Positions 1-12,372 of a stretch of 64,000 nucleotides of DNA are shown piece after piece. The notes below the pieces were generated by a model. That model saw only the letters and a program-made list of their open reading frames with translations. It had not been told where the DNA came from and did no database searches. Both the position numbers and the translations under genes were made by a program. Origin of the DNA: Sophora flavescens (Eukaryota; Streptophyta; Magnoliopsida; Fabales; Fabaceae); assembly GCA_030762895.1 (NCBI GenBank), contig JAUPTC010000178.1, positions 1 through 64,000 on the forward strand, written 5' to 3'. Each line of letters begins with the position of its first letter. Within the stretch, counting starts at the first letter, position 1.

Positions 1-1219
1 TCAAGAATCCAAGATTCTTGTGGCGAACCTCATTGGCTTATCAAATCCCCTTAGTTTGTAAGCATTACCACCTCCCATTTCTCATCACATCAATTGCAGC
101 CTTTCATCTTCTATGATGCTGTTTAGTCAACTCGGATAGAATCCAAAATATATATGTTGTACAGGATCGTATCATTTGTCTCAGAGCCATCCTTCTGCGT
201 GTGACTTATGATTGTTATTTCTCAATTTTTAGAAAGTTTGAATTTTCTTGTTAGGTTCTTCATGGAGTCACTAGCCAGAGAAAATGATACCAAGAAAATC
301 GAGGATCTTTTCTATTCTAGATGCTGTGAAGTGTGGCGAGATGTGGCTTGAGTCATTGATAGAAAGGGTTACATCAACCCCTATTCAAATACCACCATGG
401 TGCAGAAGTTTGAGACTTCCTCTTCTGGGCATCCACAGCCAGTATGTCATTGGAGCATCCCGGAGTTTAGCATTCAGTTACCTTTGCGGCGTGATGGTAA
501 ACAGGCCAAGTACGATGCCGTTTCCGGATTACAGGAGATATGAAGATGACGTTTTATGTGATGGTACCCATGGAAGCGAAGCACTTATTGCCAGGCGTCC
601 ATGGAGAAGTTGAGCGACAAGCGAGATATAAATCTCTACAACAATAGGTACTCATTTGTATTTAATAATGTAAATAAGAGTACTATTGGATCATTGTCCA
701 CCCAAACAAGTATGAAGATCAAATGTGGCAGAAGGAGAGAGTGAGAAAAAAGAATGATGAGAAAACAATAAAAGAAGAGTATTACGGTGAGAATGTAGAA
801 AAAAGAAGGAGGAGGTAATAAAAAGCCATGAGAAAAGGTAGAAGAAAGGGACAGAGGAAAACACATGAAGAATGAAAAGATGTTAGAAAAGTGGAGAATG
901 CATTTTTCTGAAATAAAATAAAAAAATTAGAGGAGCAAGGAGTTGAAAGAAGGAGTGCAAAGTCTTCCTATAAAGAAAATAAGGTGAAAGAGAGCAATGT
1001 GTGAGCAGCCTATATATATCTTTCTATATAAGATACTTGTTTGCTTCTGATACAAACTCTTTACCTAGGGTAGTAGCTATTATTTTGAAGGAGATTGAAG
1101 AAACAAAATTTCAAGAGGAAATTGTATGGATTCAAATGGTGTATGTTGAACTTCCGGGAGGAGATAAAAGACTCCTTAAAACCACTTCAAATTAAAAGTC
1201 AATTCACTGAGAGGGAGGA
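1..1219 (+). repeat. Unit 0 (partial, strongly diverged)
   Basis: This holds the 3' end of an LTR (1-174, ending ATCA), a PBS-like site at 177-189 containing CAGAGCCA, a leader, a protease remnant from the ATG at 262, a purine-rich linker (about 725-960) and the pre-RT spacer (about 1001-1195). It is one of the most diverged units. It lacks the TAA that closes the spacer frame in the other units, because it reads GGAGGAGATAAA where they read GGAGGATAAA. The PPT-like end is near 1211-1219. The boundary with unit 1 is approximate because the LTR start has lost its TG. Confidence 0.8.
262..690 (+). pseudogene. Degenerate retropepsin-like domain, unit 0
   Basis: From the ATG at 262 the frame starts MESLARENDTKK and resembles the start of the other units (MEPL-KKNDAKKMEDLF). 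Frameshifts then break it. Fragments matching the domain are visible in different frames: VIDRKGYIN with the lost catalytic triplet, then RRYEDDVLCD, then the LLxGxxW-like segment near 585-605. The DD before VLCD agrees with unit 4 and differs from the DG of the homogenised units, so DD is probably ancestral. Not functional. Confidence 0.7.
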
Positions 1220-3108
1220 CAATTTCCACGAACCAGGGATGATGTGTCAATTTGAGGCCAAATTAATATTTTGTTAGAATTTATTTCATTATGCATTGAA
1301 CCGACAATGCCAGATTAGTCCTTATCTTAGGCCTCGAATCTCAGTTGATACATTCTTTAGTGCATTGAAATCTTGGGAATTATCCACAAATCCCATATCT
1401 CAGGCCTCTTGACCAAATTAGAAACTATCATGGTAAAAGCTGAGCTGCAGAATTTTAATAAATTCTTGGACCTTAAATAAGTTGCTATATTAATTGAACT
1501 CCACTAAACAGAAAGTGAATAAACCAAGATGGCCCATTGCCAGATTGGTAGTTGTGCGTTTTGGAACTTTCTGAAGAGCAACCTTACAGCACATGCCTGA
1601 GTAACTCCTTTAGAAATTTATGGGAACCACTTTATTATTTTCTTAAGTAGGATAATTTATATTCTTTTAATAACCACTTAGTAGAGGGGGAAGTTATGTC
1701 TGAATTATTGGAGGTTTTATGTCTCTTTCTGTTTGACCTTTGGTTTTTTATTTCCTATGCCTATGCCACACCCTATTATGATAGACAGTTAACTTTGGAG
1801 TTCATTTGGGTGGTTAAATTGTGAGAAGTGTTTTCTGCCTCTTGTGAGTTCTTATTCAGTAAACGACCATGTTCTTATCAAGAATCCAAGATTCTGCCTT
1901 ATGAACCTCACATTAACTTATCAAATTCCCTTGGATTTGTGGGCGCCTATCCCATTCTCATCTTATCCAATTTTGTATTTCATCTTCTATAGTGCATTTG
2001 GTAAAGCCGAGGATGAATCAGAAAATATATATATTTCCTTATTAGGATCGTATCATTTTAGTGCTCAATTTATCCTTCCTAGAGTGACTTATGATTTCAT
2101 TTTTCAACCTTTTCTTTTTGGAAGTTTGAATTTTTCTTAGTGGGTTCTTCCATGGAGCCACTAGTGAAGAAAAATGATGCCAAAAAATGGAGGATCTTTC
2201 CCATTCTAGATGCTATGTGAAGAAGGAAAGATGTAGCTTGGTCATTGATAGAAAGGGTTACATCAACCTAGCTAGTACCACCATGGTGAAAAAGTTTGGG
2301 ACTTCCTCTTCTAGGCCCATCCACAACCTTATGTCATTTGGAGCATCCCGGAGTTAAGTGATTTACAGTGATGTGATGGGTGAAACAGACAAGGCCGGGT
2401 GCCATTCGGTTGGAAGATATGAAGAGTAGCGTTTATATGATGTGGTGCCCATGGAAACGGGCACTTGTTACTTAGAGGCGTCCATGGAGGATTGAAACGA
2501 CCAGTGAAATATGATGTCTACAACAGGTACTCATTTGTATTTATGTCAATAAAATTACTTATTGGATCATTATACATAACAAGTGTATGAAGATCAAATG
2601 TACTTGGAGGAGAGAGTGAGAAAAAAGAATGATTGAGAAAACAATAAAAGAAGAGTGTTGGTAGAATGAGGAAGCAAAGAAGGAGAAGTAATAAAAAAGG
2701 AAAAGCCATGAGAAAAGGTAGAAGAAAGGAATGGAGGAAAACAAACAGAATTAAGCGTGTTGTTAGAAAAAGGGGAGACTGCATTTTTGAAGAGGGAAAT
2801 AAAATAGAAAGAAAAAATTAGGCAAAGGTTGAAAGAAGATCGAGAGTCTTCCTATAAAGAAAATAAGGTGAAGGGAGGAATGTTGGCAAGGCAGCCATAT
2901 ATCTTTCTATGTAAAGATGCTTGTTTGACTAACTAATGCAAACTCTTTTGCCTAGAGGCTATGACTCTATTTTGAAGTGAAGTTCAAGAAACAATTCCAA
3001 GAGAGGGTACGCATGGATTCAAAATGGTTGTGTTTGAACCAGGAGGATAAAGAAGACTCCCTAAGGCAATAAATTACCCAGGTTGAATTCTTTTCAAGAG
3101 GGAGGGAA
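1220..3108 (+). repeat. Unit 1 (diverged)
   Basis: The LTR is about 1220-2055 (836 bp, longer than usual because of scattered insertions). Its start lacks the TG dinucleotide. The PBS region after 2055 is not recognisable (TTTAGTGCTCAATT). The protease remnant starts at the ATG at 2152, with the N terminus close to the ancestral MEPLVKKNDAKK, and is then frameshifted. It keeps the three-C form of GCATCCCGGAG. Many single-base insertions and deletions are present relative to the central units. Confidence 0.82.
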
Positions 3109-4880
3109 TGGTGCAAACCAAGGATGATGTCCAATTTGAGGCCAAATTAATATTTTGATGAAAATTTTTTTCATTATTGGTGAACCGGCATGTTTGATTT
3201 GGTCAGATCTTGAGCCTACGAATCTCCGATTGGATGCATTCTTTGGTGTGCTGGAAGAGCTTGGGGAATTGGCTACAAATCATATCCTCGGGCCTCTGAC
3301 AATTCGGCTTCTCCATGGTGAAAAAGGGCTGAAAGCTAATAGAGATTTGGACCTTAAATAGGTGAGTTATATACATTGGGCTACTAAAGCTTGTGAATGA
3401 GCAAGGCCCAGTATGAATGGTGGCTGGCACGTTTTTGGAACTCACAAGGAGAGCAACCTTTGGCTTGCATGCCTAGGTAACTCCTTTAGAAGTATGGAAC
3501 CTTTTATTTTTTATTTCCTATGCTATTTTGTGTACACACCTGTTGCATGATGAATGATAACTTTGAGTTCATTTTGGATTGATTCCAATTGTGAGTGTTT
3601 TTCTCTCTTGGGTTCTTCATTGAGCCAACCCTTGTTCTTATCAAGAATCCAAGATTCTTGTGGCGAACCGCACAATTCGTTATCAAATCCCCTTGGATTT
3701 GTGGCGCCTACCTCCATTTCTCATCTTATCAATTTTGTATTTCATCTTCTTCTATAATTTTGCTTGGTCACTCAAGGATAGATCCAGAAAGCATATATGT
3801 TCCTTGTTAGGATCATATCATTTGTATCTAGAGCCATCCTTCCTAGAGTGACTTATGATTTTTCTTTTCTTCAACTTTTTCTTTTTTTTTTTGGAAGTTT
3901 GAATTTTTCTTGGTGGGTTCTTCATGGAGCCACTAATGAAGAAAAAAATGATGCCAAAATGGAGGATCTTTTTCTATTCTAGATGCTATGTGAAGGACAA
4001 GATATGTGCTTGGTCATTGATAGAAAGGGTTACATCAACCTAGCTAGTACCACCATGGTGAAAAAGTTGGGACTTCCTCTTCTAGAGCATCCACTACCGT
4101 ATGTCATTTGGAGCATCCGGAGTTAAGTGATTTCGGTGATGTGATGGTGAGCAGACAAGTACAAGTGCCATTCGGATTGGGAGATATGAAGATGGCGTTT
4201 TATGTGATGTGGTGCCCATGGAAAGCGAAGCACTTGTTACTTGGCGTCCATGGAGGATTGAGCGACAAGCGGAAATATGATGTCTACAACAATAGGTACT
4301 CATTTGTATTTAATAATCGTAAAATTACTCTTGGATCATTGTCACCAAAACAAGTGTATGAAGATCAAATGTACTTGAAAGGAGAGAGTGAGAAAAAAGA
4401 ATGATTGAGAAAACAATAAAAGAAGAGTGTTCGGTGAATGAGGAAAGCAAAGAAGGAGAAGTAATAAAAGGAAAGCCATGAGAAAAAGGTAGAAGAAAAG
4501 GGAATGGAAAACAAACAGAATGAAAACCGATGTTGAGAAAAAGAGTGAGACTGCATTTTTTGAAGGGGAAAATAAAAGAAAGAAAAAAATTGAGGCAAAG
4601 GTTGAAAGAAGAATTGAGAGTCTTCCTATAAAAGAAAATAAGGTGAAGGGAGGAATGTTGGCAAGGCGGTCTATATATATCTTTCTATGTAAAGATGCTT
4701 GTTTGACTACTAATGCAAACTCTTTGCCTAGGCGATGACTCTATTTTGAAGGAAGTTGAAGAAACAATTCCAAGAGAGGTGCCGCATGGATTCAAAATGG
4801 TTGTGTTTGAACCCGGAGGATAAAGAAGACTCCCTAAGGCAATAAATTCGAGGTCGAATTCTTTTCAAGAAGGGAGGGAA
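3109..4880 (+). repeat. Unit 2 (diverged, LTR with a 100-bp deletion)
   Basis: The LTR is 3109-3820 (712 bp). About 100 bp are missing near 3498-3515, where GGAACC is joined directly to TTTTATTTTTTATTTCC. The PBS after 3820 is TTTGTATCTAGAGCCA, one G short of the usual form. The protease remnant runs 3924-4404. The stretch MVSRQVQVPFGLG is read without the extra A found in later units, so this unit shows a state with only one of the two later indels. Unit length is 1,772 bp. Confidence 0.88.
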
Positions 4881-6746
4881 TGATGCAAACCAAGGATGAT
4901 GTCCAATTTGAGGCCAAATTAATATTTTTGATGAAAATTTTATTTTCATTGTGGTGAACCCGTATGCTTGATTTGGTCAGATCTTGAGCTACGAATCTCC
5001 GATTGATGCATTCTTTGGTGTGCTGGAAAGCTTGGGGATTAGCTACAAATCATATCTCAGGCCTCTTGACCAAATTCGGCTTCTATCATGGTGAAAAAGG
5101 GCTGCAAGCTATGCGAATTCTTGGACCTTAAATGAGTTATATGTTAATTGGGCTACACTAAGCTTGATGAATGAGCAAGGCCCATTATGAATGGTGGCTG
5201 GCACGTTTTGGAACTCACAAGAGAGCAACCTTTGGCTTGCTGCCTAGGTAACTCCTTTAGAAGTTATGGAACCACTTTTATTATTTTCTTAAGTAGGATA
5301 GTTTTGTTCTTTTAATAACCACTTAGTGGAGAGTTATGTCTAGGAGTTTATGTCATCTTATGATGTGACCTTTGGTTTTTATTTCCCTATGCTATATGTA
5401 CACACCTATTACATGATGAATGATAACTTTGAGTTCATTTTGGATTGATTCCAATTGTGAGAGTGTTTTTCTCTCTTGGGTTCTTCATTGAGCCAACCCT
5501 TGTTCTTATCAAGAATCCAAGATTCTTGTGGCGAACCTCACATTGGCTTATCAAATCCCCCTTGGATTTGTAGCGCCTACCTCCCATTTCTCATCTTATC
5601 AATTTTGTATTTCATCTTCTTCTATAATTTTGCTTGGTCACTCAAGGATAGATCCGAAAATATATATGTTCCTTGTTAGGATCATATCATTTGGTATCTA
5701 GAGCCATCCTTCCTAGAGTGACTTATGATTTTCTTTTCTTCAACTTTTTTTTTTTTTTTTTGGAAGTTTGAATTTTTCTTGGTGGGTTCTTCATGGAGCC
5801 ACTAATGAAAAAATGATGCCAAGAAAATGGAGGATCTTTTCTATTCTAGATGCTATGTGAAGGACAAGATATGTAGCTTGGTCATTGATAGAAAGGGTTA
5901 CATCAACCTAGCTAGTACCACCATGGTGAAAAAGTTGGGACTTCCTCTTCTAGAGCATCCACAACCGTATGTCATTTGGAGCATCCCGGAGTTAAGTGAT
6001 TTGGTGATGTGATGGTGAGCAGAACAAGTACAAGTGCCATTCGGATTGGGAGATATGAAGATGGCGTTTTATGTGATGTGGTGCCCATGGAAGCGAAGCA
6101 CTTGTTACTTGGGCGTCCATGGAGGATTGAGCGACAAAGCGAAATATGATGTCTACAACAATAGGTACTCATTTGTATTTAATAATCGTAAAATTACTCT
6201 TGGATCATTGTCACCAAAACAAGTGTATGAAGATCAAATGTACTTGAAAGGAGAGAGTGAGAAAAAAGAATGATTGAGAAAACAATAAAAGAAGAGTGTT
6301 CGGTGAATGAGGAAAGCAAAGAAGGAGAAGTAATAAAAAGGAAAGCCATGAGAAAAAGGTAGAAGAAAAGGGAATGGAGGAAAACAAACAGAATGAAAGC
6401 GATGTTGAGAAAAGGCGGAGACTGCATTTTTGAAGGGGAAAATAAAAAGAAAAAAATTGAGGCAAAGGTTGAAAGAAGAATTGAGAGTCTTCCTATAAAA
6501 GAAAATAAGGTGAAGGGAGGAATGTTGGCAAGGCAGTCTATATATATCTTTCTATGTAAAGATGCTTGTTTGACTACTAATGCAAACTCTTTTGCCTAGA
6601 GGCGATGACTCTATTTTGAAGGAAGTTGAAGAAACAATTCCAAGAGAGGTGCCGCATGGATTCAAAATGGTTGTGTTTGAACCCGGAGGATAAAGAAGAC
6701 TCCTAAGGCAATAAATTCGAGGTCGAATTCTTTTCAAGAGGAGGAA
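4881..6746 (+). repeat. Unit 3 (intermediate divergence)
   Basis: LTR 4881-5689 (809 bp), PBS from 5692, protease remnant 5793-6273. It is the first unit with the extra A in GCAGAACAAG. It carries the CCC form of the SIPEL codons but loses a C just downstream (GATTTGGTG), which breaks the frame at about 6000. It shares a five-C tract near 5556 with units 16 and 34. Confidence 0.92.
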
Positions 6747-8621
6747 TGATGCAAACCAAGGATGATGTCCAATTTGAGGCCAAATTAATATTTTTGATGA
6801 AAATTTTATTTTCATTGTGGTGAACCCGTATGCTTGATTTGGTCAGATCTTGAGCTACGAATCTCCGATTGATGCATTCTTTGGTGTGCTGGAAAGCTTG
6901 GGGAATTAGCTACAAATCATATCTCAGGCCTCTTGACCAAATTCGGCTTCTATCATGGTGAAAAAGGGCTGCAAGCTTAATACGAATTCTTGGACCTTAA
7001 ATGAGTTATATGTTAATTGGGCTACACTAAGCTTGATGAATGAGCAAGGCCCATTATGAATGGTGGCTGGCACGTTTTTGGAACTCACAAAGGAGAGCAA
7101 CCTTTGGCTTGCATGCCTAGGTAACTCCTTTAGAAGTTATGGAACCACTTTTATTATTTTCTTAAGTAGGATAGTTTTGTTCTTTTAATAACCACTTAGT
7201 GGAGAGTTATGTCTAGGAGTTTATGTCATCTTATGATGTGACCTTTGGTTTTTATTTCCCTATGCTATATGTACACACCTATTACATGATGAATGATAAC
7301 TTTGAGTTCATTTTGGATTGATTCCAATTGTGAGAGTGTTTTCTCTCTTGGGTTCTTCATTGAGCCAACCCTTGTTCTTATCAAGAATCCAAGATTCTTG
7401 TGGCGAACCTCACATTGGCTTATCAAATCCCCTTGGATTTGTGGCGCCTACCTCCCATTTCTCATCTTATCCAATTTTGTATTTCATCTTCTTCTATAAT
7501 TTTGCTTGGTCACTCAAGGATAGATCCGAAAATATATATGTTCCTTGTTAGGATCATATCATTTGGTATCTAGAGCCATCCTTCCTAGAGTGACTTATTA
7601 TTTTTCTTTTCTTCAACTTTTTCTTTTTTTTTTTTTCGGAAGTTTGAATTTTTCTTGGTGGGTTCTTCATGGAGCCACTAATGAATAAAAATGATGCCAA
7701 GAAAATGGAGGATCTTTTCTATTCTAGATGCTATGTGAAGGACAAGATATGTAGCTTGGTCATTGATAGAAAGGGTTACATCAACCTAGCTAGTACCACC
7801 ATGGTGAAAAAGTTGGGACTTCCTCTTCTAGAGCATCCACAACCGTATGTCATTTGGAGCATCCCGGAGTTAAGTGATTTCGGTGATGTGATGGTGACCA
7901 GACAAGTACAAGTGCCCGTCCGGATTGGGAGATATGAAGATGACGTTTTATGTGATGTGGTGCCCATGGAAGCGAAGCACTTGTTACTTGGGCGTCCATG
8001 GAGGATTGAACGACAAGCGAAATATGATGTCTACAACAATAGGTACTCATTTGTATTTAATAATCGTAAAATTACTCTTGGATCATTGTCACCAAAACAA
8101 GTGTATGAAGATCAAATGTACTTGAAAGGAGAGAGTGAGAAAAAAAGAATGATTGGAAAACAATAAAAGAAGAGTGTTCGGTGAATGAGGAAAGCAAAGA
8201 AGGAGAAGTAATAAAAAGGAAAGCCATGAGAAAAAGGTAGAAGAAAAGGGAATGGAGGAAAACAAACAGAATGAAAGCGATGTTGAGAAAAAGCGGAGAC
8301 TGCATTTTTGAAGGGAAAATAAAAAGAAAAAAATTGAGGCAAAGGTTGAAAGAAGAATTGAGAGTCTTCCTATAAAAGAAAATAAGGTGAAGGGAGGAAT
8401 GTTGGCAAGGCAGTCTATATATATCTTTCTATGTAAAGATGCTTGTTTGACTACTAATGCAAACTCTTTGCCTAGAGGCGATGACTCTATTTTGAAGGAA
8501 GTTGAAGAAACAATTCCAAGAGAGTGTGCATGGATTCAAAATGGTTGTGTTTGAACCCGGAGGATAAAGAAGACTCCCTAAGGCAATAAATTCGAGTCGA
8601 ATTCTTTTCAAGAGGAGGGAA
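6747..8621 (+). repeat. Unit 4 (ancestor-like protease segment)
   Basis: LTR 6747-7561, PBS from 7564. The protease remnant (7669-8166) has neither of the two compensating indels seen in most later units and is described separately. The pre-RT spacer uses the three-T form (CTCTTTGCC) and has lost bases in the AGAGAGTGTGCATGG segment near 8520. Confidence 0.93.
7669..8166 (+). pseudogene. Retropepsin-like domain remnant, unit 4, best-preserved sequence
   Basis: This 165-codon frame starts at MEPLMNKNDAKKMEDLF. It contains the strand before the active site (CSLVID), the degenerate active site RKG in place of the expected T/S-G or G-G after Asp, a Leu-Gly-Leu-Pro turn, RQVQVPVRIGRYEDDV, and the second conserved segment HLLLGRPW. 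It then reads through SPKQVYEDQ and stops after RMIGKQ in the linker. Plant Ty3/gypsy retropepsins normally show an Asp followed by small residues at the active site, so loss of catalysis is inferred. Gag and RT are absent on either side. This copy lacks the +A/-1 indel pair found in most neighbours. Confidence 0.85.
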
Positions 8622-10496
8622 TGATGCAAACCAAGGATGATGTCAATTTGAGGCCAAATTAATATTTTTGATGAAAATTTTATTTTCATTGTGGTGAACC
8701 CGTATGCTTGATTTGGTCAGATCTTGAGCTACGAATCTCCGATTGATGCATTCTTTGGTGTGCTGGAAAGCTTGGGGAATTAGCTACAAATCATATCTCA
8801 GGCCTCTTGACCAAATTCGGCTTCTATCATGGTGAAAAAGGGCTGCAAGCTTAATACGAATTCTTGGACCTTAAATGAGTTATATGTTAATTGGGCTACA
8901 CTAAGCTTGATGAATGAGCAAGGCCCATTATGAATGGTGGCTGGCACGTTTTGGAACTCACAAAGGAGAGCAACCTTTGGCTTGCATGCCTAGGTAACTC
9001 CTTTAGAAGTTATGGAACCACTTTTATTATTTTCTTAAGTAGGATAGTTTTGTTCTTTTAATAACCACTTAGTGGAGAGTTATGTCTAGGAGTTTATGTC
9101 ATCTTATGATGTGACCTTTGGTTTTTATTTCCCTATGCTATATGTACACACCTATTACATGATGAATGATAACTTTGAGTTCATTTTGGATTGATTCCAA
9201 TTGTGAGAGTGTTTTCTCTCTTGGGTTCTTCATTGAGCCAACCCTTGTTCTTATCAAGAATCCAAGATTCTTGTGGCGAACCTCACATTGGCTTATCAAA
9301 TCCCCTTGGATTTGTGGCGCCTACCTCCCATTTCTCATCTTATCCAATTTTGTATTTCATCTTCTTCTATAATTTTGCTTGGTCACTCAAGGATAGATCC
9401 GAAAATATATATGTTCCTTGTTAGGATCATATCATTTGGTATCTAGAGCCATCCTTCCTAGAGTGACTTATGATTTTCTTTTCTTCAACTTTTTCTTTTT
9501 TTTTTCGGAAGTTTGAATTTTTCTTGGTGGGTTCTTCATGGAGCCACTAATGAAAAAAATGATGCCAAGAAAAATGGAGGATCTTTTCTATTCTAGATGC
9601 TATGTGAAGGACAAGATATGTAGCTTGGTCATTGATAGAAAGGGTTACATCAACCTAGCTAGTACCACCATGGTGAAAAAGTTGGGACTTCCTCTTCTAG
9701 AGCATCCACAACCGTATGTCATTTGGAGCATCCGGAGTTAAGTGATTTCGGTGATGTGATGGTGAGCAGAACAAGTACAAGTGCCATTCGGATTGGGAGA
9801 TATGAAGATGGCGTTTTATGTGATGTGGTGCCCATGGAAGCGAAGCACTTGTTACTTGGGCGTCCATGGAGGATTGAGCGACAAGCGAAATATGATGTCT
9901 ACAACAATAGGTACTCATTTGTATTTAATAATCGTAAAATTACTCTTGGATCATTGTCACCAAAACAAGTGTATGAAGATCAAATGTACTTGAAAGGAGA
10001 GAGTGAGAAAAAAAGAATGATTGAGAAAACAATAAAAGAAGAGTGTTCGGTGAATGAGGAAAGCAAAGAAGGAGAAGTAATAAAAAGGAAAGCCATGAGA
10101 AAAAGGTAGAAGAAAAGGGAATGGAGGAAAACAAACAGAATGAAAAGCGATGTTGAGAAAAAGGCGGAGACTGCATTTTTGAAGGGGAAAATAAAAAGAA
10201 AAAAATTGAGGCAAAGGTTGAAAGAAGAATTGAGAGTCTTCCTATAAAAGAAAATAAGGTGAAGGGAGGAATGTTGGCAAGGCAGTCTATATATATCTTT
10301 CTATGTAAAGATGCTTGTTTGACTACTAATGCAAACTCTTTTGCCTAGAGGCGATGACTCTATTTTGAAGGAAGTTGAAGAAACAATTCCAAGAGAGGTG
10401 CCGCATGGATTCAAAATGGTTGTGTTTGAACCCGGAGGATAAAGAAGACTCCTAAGGCAATAAATTCGAGGTCGAATTCTTTTCAAGAGGGAGGAA
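8622..10496 (+). repeat. Unit 5
   Basis: LTR 8622-9434, PBS from 9437. The protease remnant is split at GCATCCGG (one C missing, about 9731) into frames 9538-9741 and 9723-10109. A seven-A run lets the second frame continue into the Lys/Glu linker. Extra A at MPRKMEDLF. Confidence 0.93.
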
Positions 10497-12372
10497 TGAT
10501 GCAAACCAAGGATGATGTCCAATTTGAGGCCAAATTAATATTTTTGATGAAAATTTTATTTTCATTGTGGTGAACCCGTATGCTTGATTTGGTCAGATCT
10601 TGAGCTACGAATCTCCGATTGATGCATTCTTTGGTGTGCTGGAAAGCTTGGGGATTAGCTACAAATCATATCTCAGGCCTCTTGACCAAATTCGGCTTCT
10701 ATCATGGTGAAAAAGGGCTGCAAGCTTAATACGAATTCTTGGACCTTAAATGAGTTATATGTTAATTGGGCTACACTAAGCTTGATGAATGAGCAAGGCC
10801 CATTATGAATGGTGGCTGGCACGTTTTGGAACTCACAAAGGAGAGCAACCTTTGGCTTGCATGCCTAGGTAACTCCTTTAGAAGTTATGGAACCACTTTT
10901 ATTATTTTCTTAAGTAGGATAGTTTTGTTCTTTTAATAACCACTTAGTGGAGAGTTATGTCTAGGAGTTTATGTCATCTTATGATGTGACCTTTGGTTTT
11001 TATTTCCCTATGCTATATGTACACACCTATTACATGATGAATGATAACTTTGAGTTCATTTTGGATTGATTCCAATTGTGAGAGTGTTTTCTCTCTTGGG
11101 TTCTTCATTGAGCCAACCCTTGTTCTTATCAAGAATCCAAGATTCTTGTGGCGAACCTCACATTGGCTTATCAAATCCCCTTGGATTTGTGGCGCCTACC
11201 TCCCATTTCTCATCTTATCCAATTTTGTATTTCATCTTCTTCTATAATTTTGCTTGGTCACTCAAGGATAGATCCGAAAATATATATGTTCCTTGTTAGG
11301 ATCATATCTTTTGGTATCTAGAGCCATCCTTCCTAGAGTGACTTATGATTTTCTTTTCTTCAACTTTTTCTTTTTTTTTTTTTTTGGAAGTTTGAATTTT
11401 TCTTGGTGGGTTCTTCATGGAGCCACTAATGAAAAAAATGATGCCAAGAAAATGGATGATCTTTTCTATTCTAGATGCTATGTGAAGGACAAGATATGTA
11501 GCTTGGTCATTGATAGAAAGGGTTACATCAACCTAGCTAGTACCACCATGGTGAAAAAGTTGGGACTTCCTCTTCTAGAGCATCCACAACCGTATGTCAT
11601 TTGGAGCATCCGGAGTTAAGTGATTTCGGTGATGTGATGGTGAAGCAGAACAAGTACAAGTGCCATTCGGATTGGGAGATATGAAGATGGCGTTTTATGT
11701 GATGTGGTGCCCATGGAAGCGAAGCACTTGTTACTTAGGCGTCCATGGAGGATTGAGCGACAAGCGAAATATGATGTCTACAACAATAGGTACTCATTTG
11801 TATTTAATAATCGTAAAATTACTCTTGGATCATTGTCACCAAAACAAGTGTATGAAGATCAAATGTACTTGAAAGGAGAGAGTGAGAAAAAAGAATGATT
11901 GAGAAAACAATAAAAGAAGAGTGTTCGGTGAATGAGGAAAGCAAAGAAGGAGAAGTAATAAAAAAGGAAAGCCATGAGAAAAAGGTAGAAGAAAAGGGAA
12001 TGGAGGAAAACAAACAGAATGAAAGCGATGTTGAGAAAAAAGGCGGAGACTGCATTTTTGAAGGGGAAAATAAAAAGAAAAAAATTGAGGCAAAGGTTGA
12101 AAGAAGAATTGAGAGTCTTCCTATAAAAGAAAATAAGGTGAAGGGAGGAATGTTGGCAAGGCAGTCTATATATATCTTTCTATGTAAAGATGCTTGTTTG
12201 ACTACTAATGCAAACTCTTTTGCCTAGGCGATGACTCTATTTTGAAGGAAGTTGAAGAAACAATTCCAAGAGAGGTGCCGCATGGATTCAAAATGGTTGT
12301 GTTTGAACCCGGAGGATAAAGAAGACTCCCTAAGGCAATAAATTCGAGTCGAATTCTTTTCAAGAGGAGGAA
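10497..12372 (+). repeat. Unit 6
   Basis: The LTR is 10497-11309 and ends CT instead of CA (CATATCTTTTGG). PBS from 11312. Protease remnant in two frames, with ATGGATGAT instead of ATGGAGGAT near 11452 (shared with unit 20) and the LLLR variant (CTTAGGCG) near 11734. The six-A run stops the second frame after ESEKKE. Confidence 0.93.
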
